Source: an uncultured Polaribacter sp.
Lineage (GTDB): Bacteria > Bacteroidota > Bacteroidia > Flavobacteriales > Flavobacteriaceae
Direction: 5' to 3'
Assembly: GCF_947496195.1 (NCBI RefSeq)
Contig: NZ_CANMBY010000001.1
Coordinates: forward strand, 744,001 to 808,000
Length of the DNA: 64,000 bases
In this document: positions 1-7,953 of the stretch, in pieces
Layout: each line of letters begins with the position of its first letter
Position numbering within the stretch: the first letter of the stretch is position 1
The notes under the pieces: model-generated
Databases searched by the model: none
Told to the model about the DNA's origin: nothing
The model's input: only the letters and a program-made list of their open reading frames with translations
Made by a program: the position numbers and the translations under genes

Positions 1-1
1 A

Positions 2-238
2 AAAGAATTAACTAAAGGAGAGCTTAATATTACAGAAGGTGCTTTGTATCCTGCTTTACACAAATTAGAAGCAGATGGTTTGCTAGATGTAGAGGTTGCT
101 AAAGTGGGTAACAGATTACGAAAATATTATAAGTTAACAGAAAGAGGTACAAAAGAAACTGCCAATAAATTACAAGAAATGCAAGAGTTTTTAAAAACCA
201 TGCAGCATTTAGTAAACCCAAAATTTAGTGTAGAATAA
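2..238 (+). CDS. PadR-family transcriptional regulator (C-terminal part)
   Basis: This is the end of a PadR winged-helix repressor; its N-terminus lies before the window, and the frame is open from base 2. The visible 78 residues contain the family's recognition-helix and wing signature (GALYPALHKLEADGLL, then a basic wing NRLRKYYKLTERG) followed by a short C-terminal helix. PadR proteins bind operators upstream of membrane-protein or transporter operons. Twelve bases downstream begins the first of three HAAS-like membrane proteins and then an ABC exporter, the usual PadR neighbourhood, so it probably controls this cluster. The ligand cannot be told from sequence. Confidence 0.85.
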   Translation, partial: KELTKGELNITEGALYPALHKLEADGLLDVEVAKVGNRLRKYYKLTERGTKETANKLQEMQEFLKTMQHLVNPKFSVE

Positions 239-249
239 TTTTTGTAATT

Positions 250-906
250 ATGGAATTAACTAAAAGCCAAATACAGCAAATAGACAACCGTTTAAAATCT
301 GGTGGAATAAGATATTGGGATTTACGCCTTGAAATTATAGACCATATTGCAACAGATTTAGAGCAAAATTCAAAAAGTAATGACTTTAATAAAGAACTAA
401 ACAATGCTTTAAAACGAATTGGTTACCTAAATAATTTATCAGCAGTAAATACAAAAGGTTGGCAAAATGTAAATAAATTTTATAGAAAGAGATATTTAGA
501 TAATATTAAAACGTATTTAAAAAAACCATTGATTTTACTCTTAGTAGTTTTAAGTATAGTTATAAATTATTTTCTATTCGAATATCTACCATTAAAAACT
601 TTTAAGCTACTTAACTTTTCTCTTTACATTATTTTTTCTATTCCTTTTTTTGTTTTAACCACAAAACTTTGGTTAAAGAAATATGGTAAATCTGTACACT
701 TAGATTATGGTATTTTTTACTTCGGATTTGCTTTAATAATGATAAACTTACCTATACAGTTTGCTGGATATTTTGAAGCTATTTATCAAAAAATATTTTT
801 AATACTATTGTTACCTATTTTTATATTGGCTTCAATTTCTGGGCATCAACTTTTTAATGAATCAATTCAAAAAGTAGAAAGAATTAGAAAAGAATTAAAT
901 CTATGA
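250..906 (+). CDS. HAAS/DUF1700-like membrane protein A
   Basis: This 218-residue protein has a soluble helical N-terminal domain (about residues 1-80) with the motif YWDLRLEIIDHIATDLE, followed by a basic linker and about four membrane segments from residue 92 on. The N-terminal domain resembles HAAS (formerly DUF1700) domains, which commonly sit next to PadR regulators. It overlaps the next gene by 4 bases (ATGA-type coupling). It is the most divergent of the three neighbouring copies. The function is not established; a signalling or membrane-sensing role tied to PadR is inferred from context only. Confidence 0.7.
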   Translation: MELTKSQIQQIDNRLKSGGIRYWDLRLEIIDHIATDLEQNSKSNDFNKELNNALKRIGYLNNLSAVNTKGWQNVNKFYRKRYLDNIKTYLKKPLILLLVVLSIVINYFLFEYLPLKTFKLLNFSLYIIFSIPFFVLTTKLWLKKYGKSVHLDYGIFYFGFALIMINLPIQFAGYFEAIYQKIFLILLLPIFILASISGHQLFNESIQKVERIRKELNL

Positions 907-1601
907 AACTTACAGAAAATCAAATAGACAATCTGTATAAGTTTACACGTCAACATTATGTTGAATATTATGATGTGCAAACAGAATTGGTAGATCATTT
1001 AGCCAATGATATAGAGCAGATTTGGGAAGAAAATCCAAATATTTCATTTGAAGAAGCCAGAGATAAATCATTTAAAAAATTTGGCATATTTGGCTTTATG
1101 GATGTTGTTCAGGCTAAAGAATGGCAGATGACAAAATCATATATTAAACTTGTTTTAAAATTTGTAAAACAATGGTTTCAATTGCCAAAAATTCTGTTCA
1201 CTCTTATCATATATTTTACTTTTTTTAAACTTCAAGAGTTTAAAGTTGGATACACCATCTACATAAGTATTTTTATTAGCGTTCTTGTATTTCAGTTAGT
1301 TTTTATGATTGTTAATGGAAAAAAAATAAAACAGAAACAAAAGAAAACAGGTAAAAAATGGTTGCTAGAAAATGTAATTTTTGTTAATGGCATTTCAAAT
1401 ATTTTAGTTTTGATGATTTGGTTTTGGGATTTTCCTTTTGATAATATGCAAGAGTTTTTAGCTATGGGTAATTTTACAAAAATACTTTCAGCTTTTTTAA
1501 TTACATTTTTAATCATTGTAGGGTTTATAACACTAATTGTTATTCCTAAAAAAGCAGAAGAATTATTACAAGAAACGTATCCTAATTATCAAATTTCTTA
1601 A
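903..1601 (+). CDS. HAAS/DUF1700-like membrane protein B
   Basis: This 232-residue protein is the second of three tandem HAAS-like proteins. The cytosolic part (about residues 1-90) carries YYDVQTELVDHLANDIEQ and FEEARDKSFKKFGIFGFMD, and four hydrophobic segments follow. Its first 70 residues are nearly identical to those of the next gene, whereas the membrane halves are clearly different. The start overlaps the stop of protein A, so the genes are probably translationally coupled. No catalytic motif is visible and the molecular role is unknown. Confidence 0.7.
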   Translation: MKLTENQIDNLYKFTRQHYVEYYDVQTELVDHLANDIEQIWEENPNISFEEARDKSFKKFGIFGFMDVVQAKEWQMTKSYIKLVLKFVKQWFQLPKILFTLIIYFTFFKLQEFKVGYTIYISIFISVLVFQLVFMIVNGKKIKQKQKKTGKKWLLENVIFVNGISNILVLMIWFWDFPFDNMQEFLAMGNFTKILSAFLITFLIIVGFITLIVIPKKAEELLQETYPNYQIS

Positions 1602-1611
1602 GCTAGATTTT

Positions 1612-2319
1612 ATGAAACTCACAGAAACTCAAATAGAGGCTTTATACAAGTTTACACGTCAACATTATGTGTATCATTATGATGTGCAAACAGAATTGGT
1701 AGACCATTTAGCCAATGATATAGAGCAAATTTGGGAAGAAAACCCAAAGTTTTCTTTTGAAGAAGCAAGAGATAAATCGTTTAAAAAGTTTGGCATATTT
1801 GGTTTTATGGATGTTATTGAAGCCAAAGAAAAACAAATGAATAAACGTTACTGGAAACTGATTTGGCGATTTACAAAAGAATGGTTTAGTATACCAAAAA
1901 TCATCATCACAATATCATTATTTCTTGGTATTTTATTATTAATTCAGATTAAAAACTCAGAGTATTTTATACTTACTTTCTTGGCTGTTGCTGTCTTTTT
2001 TGAAATGTTTGCAATTTATTTAAACCGAAAAAAACAAAAGAAGAGAGAAGAAAAAAATGAAAAAATATTTCTGCTAGAAGCTATGATAGGCACAACAAAA
2101 AACGGATACACAGGTTTTTTGTTTATTAATCTTTTCAATTTTGTAAATTTAACAAGGCTAGATTTTTCATCATATGCTATTCACTGGTTAATTTTAATTG
2201 CCTTAATTACAACGTTATTAATCATTATTTTTTATGTTTCTAATTATGTGTTACCAGAAAAAGCAGAAGAATTATTGCTAGAAACTTATCCAGAATATAA
2301 ATTAGTAAAAAACTTGTAA
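1612..2319 (+). CDS. HAAS/DUF1700-like membrane protein C
   Basis: This is the third tandem copy, 235 residues from the ATG at 1612. An earlier in-frame start at 1537 would overlap protein B by 65 bases and add 25 residues absent from the paralogue, so 1612 is preferred. The N-terminal domain repeats the motif YDVQTELVDHLANDIEQ almost unchanged from protein B. The C-terminal half has four membrane segments with little resemblance to those of B. The gene lies 48 bases upstream of the ABC permease and probably shares its transcript. The function is unknown. Confidence 0.7.
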   Translation: MKLTETQIEALYKFTRQHYVYHYDVQTELVDHLANDIEQIWEENPKFSFEEARDKSFKKFGIFGFMDVIEAKEKQMNKRYWKLIWRFTKEWFSIPKIIITISLFLGILLLIQIKNSEYFILTFLAVAVFFEMFAIYLNRKKQKKREEKNEKIFLLEAMIGTTKNGYTGFLFINLFNFVNLTRLDFSSYAIHWLILIALITTLLIIIFYVSNYVLPEKAEELLLETYPEYKLVKNL

Positions 2320-2367
2320 CATATTCTTATTTTCAACTACTTATACACTAACTAAACCAAGTATTTT

Positions 2368-3834
2368 ATGATTTCACATTTTTTAAAGCTAGAGTGGAAA
2401 CAGTATTTTAGATCTGCTCATTGGCAAAAAGGGATAGCCATAAAAGTAATTATGGTGTTTTTTGCTTTATACTTTATAGTATCTTTCTTAGCTGTTGGTG
2501 TTGGAGGTTATTATCTTCTTAAAAAAGAATTTCCAGATCAAGATCCTTTACAAATGGTAAATGCCTATTTATTATATGCTTTTTTAGGTGATTTGGTAGT
2601 AAGGTATTTAATGCAAAAGTTACCTGTAATGAATATTAAGCCTTTTTTAATTTTACCCATTAAAAAAAGTAAATTGGTTCATTATGTTTTAGGTAAATCG
2701 TCTTTTTCTGCATTTAATATTTTTGGGCTGTTTTTTTATGTTCCTTTTTCAATAGTATTAATAAATGAAGGCTATACTACTTCTGGTGTTTTAGGATGGT
2801 TGTTTTTTATTATTTTACTAACTCAAGCAAACAATTTTTTAAACTTTTTAATTAATAAAAACAACAAAGCATTTGCAATTATAGCCTCTCTTTTAGCTCT
2901 TTTTATTGGTTTACAAAAATTTGATGTTTTTGATATAACTGTTTATGGAGGTCAGCTTTTTGATGCCATTTATGCATCACCTATTTATGCGCTATTAGGC
3001 GTTTTATTAGTTGTGGTTTTATATAATTTAAATTATAAACAACTAAGAAATCAAGTGTATTTAGATGAAGCAGTTTCACAAAAAGTAGTAGAAGCTAAAT
3101 CAGCAGATTTATCTTTTGCGAATAGATTGGGTGATGTAGCACCATTTATAAAAAACGATATGCGCTTAATTTGGAGAAACAAAAGAACCAAAACAGTGTT
3201 CTTAATGTCTTTTTTGTTTCTTTTTTATGGTTTAATCTTTTTTACACAAGAAACCTATCAAAAAATGCCAGCAATGTTAATGTTTGCATCACTTTTTGTT
3301 ACTGGAGGTTTTACGTTTAATTATGGTCAATTTATTCCTGCTTGGGATAGTGCACATTACAAAATGTTAATGAGTCAAGGATTTAGATATCGTAAATTTT
3401 TAGAATCGAAATGGATCTTAATGGTTGTTATGACATCAATTCTATACTTCTTAAGCATACCTTATTTATATTTTGGATTAGATATTTTTTTAATGATTAC
3501 TTGTGGTGCCATTTTTAACATTGGCTTTAATTCATTGTTCTTATTGTTTGCAGGTTCTTTTAATAGAAAAAGAATCGATTTAAATAGAAGTGGTTTTGGT
3601 AATACACAAGGTACTAGTGCTACACAATTTATTGTCATTATTCCTTTAATGTTGTTTCCGATGTTAGTGTTTTGGTTACTCAATAAATTTGTAGGTGGTA
3701 ATTCAGGTTATATTGCTGTTGCAGCAATTGGAGTTTTATGCTTATTGTTAAAAAACTATGCCATGAACTTTATAGAAAAAAAATATATAAAAGATAAATA
3801 TGTAATGATAAATGCTTTTGGTAAAGAAGCTTAA
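2368..3834 (+). CDS. DUF5687-type ABC exporter permease
   Basis: This 488-residue integral membrane protein has about ten hydrophobic segments in two halves separated by a soluble loop (about residues 225-265). It matches the DUF5687 family of Bacteroidota, which are permease subunits paired with a stand-alone ATPase. The ATPase gene follows after 21 bases. Family knowledge supports an ABC-2-like exporter; the substrate is unknown. Position behind PadR and three HAAS-like genes suggests a regulated stress or envelope exporter, which is inference. Confidence 0.75.
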   Translation: MISHFLKLEWKQYFRSAHWQKGIAIKVIMVFFALYFIVSFLAVGVGGYYLLKKEFPDQDPLQMVNAYLLYAFLGDLVVRYLMQKLPVMNIKPFLILPIKKSKLVHYVLGKSSFSAFNIFGLFFYVPFSIVLINEGYTTSGVLGWLFFIILLTQANNFLNFLINKNNKAFAIIASLLALFIGLQKFDVFDITVYGGQLFDAIYASPIYALLGVLLVVVLYNLNYKQLRNQVYLDEAVSQKVVEAKSADLSFANRLGDVAPFIKNDMRLIWRNKRTKTVFLMSFLFLFYGLIFFTQETYQKMPAMLMFASLFVTGGFTFNYGQFIPAWDSAHYKMLMSQGFRYRKFLESKWILMVVMTSILYFLSIPYLYFGLDIFLMITCGAIFNIGFNSLFLLFAGSFNRKRIDLNRSGFGNTQGTSATQFIVIIPLMLFPMLVFWLLNKFVGGNSGYIAVAAIGVLCLLLKNYAMNFIEKKYIKDKYVMINAFGKEA

Positions 3835-3855
3835 TAATCAACTAAACAAAATAAG

Positions 3856-4551
3856 ATGATAACAATAGATTCAGTTTCAAAAAAATACGGAAAAGCAGAA
3901 GTACTAAATGTAGCTTCTTTAGAAATACCAACAGGACAAAGTTTTGGTTTGGTTGGTAATAATGGTGCAGGAAAAACTACTTTGTTTAATATATTATTAG
4001 ATTTAATTAGACCTACAACAGGTGCAATAATAAATAACGATATTCAGGTAAATACAAGCGAAGCTTGGAAAAACTTTACAGGCTCATTTATAGATGAATC
4101 TTTTTTAATTGGCTATTTAACTCCAGAAGAATATTTCGATTTTATAGGTGAGTTAAGAGGTATGAACAAAGCAGATATCAATACATTTTTAGCACAATTT
4201 GATGAGTTTTTTAATGGGGAAATTCTTGGAAAGAAAAAGTATTTAAGAGATTTAAGTAAAGGAAACCAAAAGAAAGCAGGTATAGTAGCTTCTATGATGG
4301 GTAATCCTCAAGTAGTTATACTAGATGAGCCTTTTGCTAATTTAGACCCAACTACTCAAATTAGATTAAAAAAGATCATTAATACATTAACAGAAAATAG
4401 AGAGATTACTGTTTTAATTTCTAGTCACGATTTAACTCACGTTACAGAAGTTTGTGAAAGAATTGTAGTCTTAGATAAAGGACAAGTTGTCAAAGACATT
4501 GAAACATCTGAAGCTACTTTAAAAGAATTAGAGAGCTATTTTGCTGTTTAA
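3856..4551 (+). CDS. ABC transporter ATP-binding protein
   Basis: This 231-residue nucleotide-binding subunit pairs with the preceding permease. Visible motifs are Walker A GNNGAGKT (34-41), the signature LSKGNQKK (from 133), Walker B VVILDEP (153-159), the D-loop NLDP and the switch histidine H191 in ISSHD. The region between Walker A and the signature lacks an obvious Q-loop glutamine, which may be a family trait of this exporter type. It is the last gene of the cluster; a long-looped terminator follows at 4584-4638. Confidence 0.92.
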   Translation: MITIDSVSKKYGKAEVLNVASLEIPTGQSFGLVGNNGAGKTTLFNILLDLIRPTTGAIINNDIQVNTSEAWKNFTGSFIDESFLIGYLTPEEYFDFIGELRGMNKADINTFLAQFDEFFNGEILGKKKYLRDLSKGNQKKAGIVASMMGNPQVVILDEPFANLDPTTQIRLKKIINTLTENREITVLISSHDLTHVTEVCERIVVLDKGQVVKDIETSEATLKELESYFAV

Positions 4552-4583
4552 TTAGACTATTCTTTTATAATCACTATTTTTAC

Positions 4584-4638
4584 ACTCTTATTTATACTAA
4601 TTTCAATAGATTTTAGTTGTAAATAAGAGTTTTTGTTT
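4584..4638 (+). terminator. Probable intrinsic terminator of the PadR-HAAS-ABC cluster
   Basis: An 11-bp perfect inverted repeat (ACTCTTATTTA at 4584-4594, TAAATAAGAGT at 4620-4630) encloses a 25-base loop and is followed by TTTTTGTTTTG. The long loop is unusual, but the T-rich tail and position after the last gene fit a terminator. Confidence 0.55.
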
Positions 4639-4671
4639 TGTGATACCAAATTTTAATTTAGATTTATCAGT

Positions 4672-6891
4672 GTGAAAAACACCTCAAAAATATTTTTCTT
4701 TTTATTACTTGTTTTGGTCGTCTTTGCATGTGGGCCAAAAAAAGACACTATTATTCGTAGAAACTATCAAGCTTTAGTTACTAAATACAACGTTTTATTT
4801 AATGGTAAAGAAGCTTTAAATCAAGGCATAGAAGAACTTAATGAAAACTATAAAGATGATTGGTTTGAGAGATTACCCATAGAACCAATAGCTTTTGAAG
4901 AAGATAAAATTATAGCTCCTACGTTTAGCAATGGTCCAGGAACAGGATTTAACAATACGAATAATTCAGATAAAAAACCAAGTACTCCATTTGAGAAGGC
5001 AGAAGTAAAAGCTGTAAAAGCCATACAGAAACATGGTATGAATATTAATGGTATAGAAAGAAATAGACAAATAGATGATGCATATTTATTACTTGGTAAA
5101 GCTCGCTATTATCAACAAAGATTTATACCAGCTATAGAGGCTTTTAATTATGTAATAGCAAAATACCCAAATGCAAATTTAATTGCAGAAACAAAAATTT
5201 GGAGAGCCAAAGCAAACATTAGAAACGATTTTGAAGATACTGCTATAGAAAGCATGAAATTGTTGCTAATAATAAAAGATACTTTAGAAGCAGATTGGTC
5301 TAATGAAATTAAAGAGAAAGGCTATACAGCAATGGCTATGGCTTATGTTAAAAGCGATAGTTTACAGAAAGCTAAAGAGAGTCTTAAATTAGCTACAAGA
5401 ACATTAGACAATACCACTCAAGCTGCTAGAAACTTGTTTATACTGGGTCAAATGTATGCTGATGAGAATAAAAAAGATTCAGCAAGTCAAGTATTTAAGA
5501 GGTTAGTCAATTTTAAAAAAGCACCTTATAAATATAGAATACATGCAAATATAGAATTGGCTAGAAATACATCAAATGATTCGACTTCTGCAATAGTTTT
5601 AAAAACGTTAGATAAACTTATTAAAGACAGAGATAATAGGCCTTATTTAGATGAATTATATTATCAAAAAGCACTATTACATGAGAGAAATGATAGTATT
5701 GGTTTAGCGTTATCAAATTACAAAAAGTCTTTAAGAGCTAAAGATGGTAGTGAAAAACAAAAGACATTTACTTTTGAAAAATTAGGGAATTTAAATTTTA
5801 AAGATGCAAACTACCAATTAGCAAGTGCTTATTATGATAGTATCTTACAGATTTCTACAGACAGTTTAGATTTAAGAATTAGACGTATTAAAAGAAAACA
5901 TAAAAACTTAGCATCTTTAATTAATTTTGAAAATATTGTAGATAAAAATGATAGCATTATTAGAATTGCATCAATGACCAAAGAAGAACAAAAACAGTTT
6001 TTTGAAGGGTATGTTGCAAAAATTAAAAAAGCAGATGAAGATGCAGCTCAGCTTCGTTTAAATCAATTGGCTTTTGGAAATAGCGGTAATAGTTTAGGTT
6101 CTTCTAAAAAAGGAAGTTGGTACTTTTATAATAGTCAATCTTTAAATTTTGGTAAAACAGAATTTATAAAAAACTGGGGAGTTAGAAAGTTAGAAGATAA
6201 TTGGAGGTGGTCAGATAAAGCAACAATTGGTGGTGTAAAAGAAAATGTCGAAAATGAAAATCTAGTTAATGCTAGGTATGATGTAAACACCTATTTAAAA
6301 AGTATACCCTCAAGAACATCAACTATTGATACATTAAAGTTAGATAGAAATCAGGCTTTGTATGAGTTAGGATTAATTTATAAAGAGCAATTTAAAAATA
6401 ACGACCTTGCTATTAAAAGATTAGAAAGAGTCAATAAATTAAATCCAGCTAAAGAATTAATTTTACCTATTAATTGGCATTTATATCAAATTTATAATAA
6501 TACAGGTAATAAAGATAAAGCAGCAATTCATAAAAAAGTAATTTTAGAAGATTATGCAGAAACCAAATTTGCTCAAATTATAAATAACCCAAATGCTGAT
6601 TTAAAAGAAGAAATTGAAGTTAGTGAAGTAGAAAGTACTTATAAAGATTACTACTATCTATATAAAGATGATAAATTTGAAGAAGCTGTAACTAAAATTA
6701 ATAAATATCTCCCATCAATTCAACAATCAGAATTATTACCAAAATTCGAGTTGTTAAAAGCGTTAGCTATAGGTAAATATAAAGATAAAGAAGCCTATAA
6801 AAAATCTCTTGAGTTTGTTTCTGTTAGCTATAGTAATACAGAACAAGGTAAAAGAGCAAAGGCTATTTTAGATAAATTGACAAGTAAATAA
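4672..6891 (+). CDS. sprE: Type IX secretion / gliding motility lipoprotein SprE (PorW)
   Basis: This 739-residue TPR lipoprotein of the SprE/PorW family is required in relatives for type IX secretion and gliding. It starts at a GTG and has a lipoprotein signal peptide ending in VFAC with the lipidated cysteine at position 20. The stretch just after it (KDTIIRRNYQALVTKYNVLF) is the typical family opening. TPR-like helical repeats cover much of residues 125-400 and 560-735. It acts in the periplasm, probably as an outer-membrane lipoprotein. Bactofilin follows after 8 bases, so the two are likely co-transcribed. It seems somewhat shorter than the Flavobacterium johnsoniae protein as I recall it. 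Confidence 0.85.
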   Translation: MKNTSKIFFFLLLVLVVFACGPKKDTIIRRNYQALVTKYNVLFNGKEALNQGIEELNENYKDDWFERLPIEPIAFEEDKIIAPTFSNGPGTGFNNTNNSDKKPSTPFEKAEVKAVKAIQKHGMNINGIERNRQIDDAYLLLGKARYYQQRFIPAIEAFNYVIAKYPNANLIAETKIWRAKANIRNDFEDTAIESMKLLLIIKDTLEADWSNEIKEKGYTAMAMAYVKSDSLQKAKESLKLATRTLDNTTQAARNLFILGQMYADENKKDSASQVFKRLVNFKKAPYKYRIHANIELARNTSNDSTSAIVLKTLDKLIKDRDNRPYLDELYYQKALLHERNDSIGLALSNYKKSLRAKDGSEKQKTFTFEKLGNLNFKDANYQLASAYYDSILQISTDSLDLRIRRIKRKHKNLASLINFENIVDKNDSIIRIASMTKEEQKQFFEGYVAKIKKADEDAAQLRLNQLAFGNSGNSLGSSKKGSWYFYNSQSLNFGKTEFIKNWGVRKLEDNWRWSDKATIGGVKENVENENLVNARYDVNTYLKSIPSRTSTIDTLKLDRNQALYELGLIYKEQFKNNDLAIKRLERVNKLNPAKELILPINWHLYQIYNNTGNKDKAAIHKKVILEDYAETKFAQIINNPNADLKEEIEVSEVESTYKDYYYLYKDDKFEEAVTKINKYLPSIQQSELLPKFELLKALAIGKYKDKEAYKKSLEFVSVSYSNTEQGKRAKAILDKLTSK

Positions 6892-6899
6892 TTAGCAAA

Positions 6900-7310
6900 A
6901 TGGAAAGAAATGTAATTGCTAAAAAAACAACAATTACTGGAGATATTTCTTCTGAAGGAGATTTTAGAATAGATGGTATCTTAGAAGGTACTTTAAAAAC
7001 TAATGGAAGAGTTATTATTGGCTCTGGTGGTTTTGTAAATGGCAATGTAGATGCTTTAAATGCAGATATAGAAGGTAAAATTTCTGGAAAGTTAGAAGTA
7101 AAAAAAACACTAACAGTAAAAGCTGCTGCAGATATATCAGGAGAAGTTATAGTTGGTAAGCTTTCAATTGAGCCAGGAGCTGCATTTAACGCAACTTGTG
7201 TCATGAGAGTTGTGCCAGAAGAAGATAAAAAACAAAATGAAACCAATAAAAAGGGAGAAAAACAACAAAACAAAAAGCAACAAGCTAAAGCAAAAAAAAC
7301 CTTTAAATAA
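6900..7310 (+). CDS. Bactofilin (polymer-forming cytoskeletal protein)
   Basis: This 136-residue protein has a central beta-helical bactofilin (DUF583) domain, about residues 5-105, with the repeating pattern seen in TTITGDISSEGDFRIDG and GKISGKLEVKKTLTVKA. The C-terminal tail of about 25 residues is almost entirely K, Q and N. Bactofilins polymerise without nucleotide and scaffold envelope processes. The last 74 bases are also read in another frame as the start of the AtpZ/AtpI gene. Its position between sprE and ATP synthase genes suggests a link to the cell envelope, not proven. Confidence 0.9.
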   Translation: MERNVIAKKTTITGDISSEGDFRIDGILEGTLKTNGRVIIGSGGFVNGNVDALNADIEGKISGKLEVKKTLTVKAAADISGEVIVGKLSIEPGAAFNATCVMRVVPEEDKKQNETNKKGEKQQNKKQQAKAKKTFK

Positions 7311-7491
7311 AGCATTACAATTATCTGGTGCTGGTTTACAAATGGGGCTAACCATTTATTTAGGTTTTTTGTTAGGTGAGTGGTTAGATAAAGTCTTTGA
7401 AAAAAATTTCTTAACAGAAACCATGACTTTACTTTCTATCTTTTTAGCTATGTATTCATTAATAAAACAAGCGAATAAAATTAATGATTAA
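7237..7491 (+). CDS. AtpZ/AtpI-family ATP synthase accessory protein
   Basis: This 84-residue protein has a lysine-rich N-terminal tail and two membrane hairpin segments (SGAGLQMGLTIYLGFLLGEW and TMTLLSIFLAMYSLIKQ), the layout of AtpZ/AtpI proteins encoded before F-type ATP synthase genes. Relatives assist c-ring assembly or form a cation path. The ATG at 7237 lies inside the bactofilin gene. No later start lies ahead of the conserved SGAGLQMG segment, so the 74-base out-of-frame overlap appears real. A TTG at 7210 would add nine residues and is less likely. Confidence 0.8.
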   Translation: MKPIKREKNNKTKSNKLKQKKPLNKALQLSGAGLQMGLTIYLGFLLGEWLDKVFEKNFLTETMTLLSIFLAMYSLIKQANKIND

Positions 7492-7888
7492 AACTATTTT
7501 TTTATACAGTTTTATTTTCTTCACACTCTTTTACATTTCTTTTTCTTTACACAATTATTTTCTAGAAGAAAACCAAGTTTTGTTACCCTTTTCTCTTAAA
7601 AAAGTGTATTTATTTCATTTAGGTTTTTCTATGCTTATTTGCATAAATTTTAAACTACTTTCTTCTGTTAATAAAATTGTAGATCAATTAGGATTTATAT
7701 ATTTAGGAACTTTATTATTAAAAATAGTTTTGTTTAGCATAATCTTTTATCAATCAATATTTACAGAGGAAGAGTTAAGTAAAATCTCTAGAATTTCCTT
7801 GTTAATTCCTGCTTTAATTTTTTTATTAACAGAGGCTATTTTTGTGGCTAAAATTTTGAATAAAAGAGATATATCAAAAATACCTTAA
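7484..7888 (+). CDS. Small membrane protein upstream of atpB (possibly DUF6168)
   Basis: This 134-residue protein has four hydrophobic segments (about 4-24, 42-60, 70-92 and 104-124) and no recognisable catalytic motif. It overlaps the AtpZ/AtpI gene by 8 bases, so it is translationally coupled to it. Position between AtpZ and subunit a matches the second AtpI-like protein seen in other Flavobacteriaceae; I tentatively place it with DUF6168. A role in ATP synthase assembly or ion supply is inferred from position only. Confidence 0.6.
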   Translation: MIKTIFLYSFIFFTLFYISFSLHNYFLEENQVLLPFSLKKVYLFHLGFSMLICINFKLLSSVNKIVDQLGFIYLGTLLLKIVLFSIIFYQSIFTEEELSKISRISLLIPALIFLLTEAIFVAKILNKRDISKIP

Positions 7889-7895
7889 AAAAGGG

Positions 7896-7925
7896 TTTGT
7901 AGTTTTGAATTATTACGTACCTTTG
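7896..7925 (+). promoter_or_regulatory. Promoter of the atpB operon
   Basis: TTTG at 7896-7899, an 18-base spacer, and TACCTTTG at 7918-7925 match the Bacteroidota housekeeping consensus (TTTG, N17-23, TAnnTTTG). It lies just after the small membrane protein gene and 28 bases before the atpB start, so the core ATP synthase genes can be transcribed independently of sprE. Confidence 0.75.
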
Positions 7926-7953
7926 CGCCGAATTTAGAAAGCGTATTTTTACA

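Noticed and set aside
6863..7315. 150-codon open frame antisense to bactofilin
   Set aside because: It mirrors the bactofilin coding frame, is rich in hydrophobic residues from antisense of K/E codons, and has no family resemblance. Similar antisense frames in atpA, atpG, tyrS and others were dropped for the same reason.
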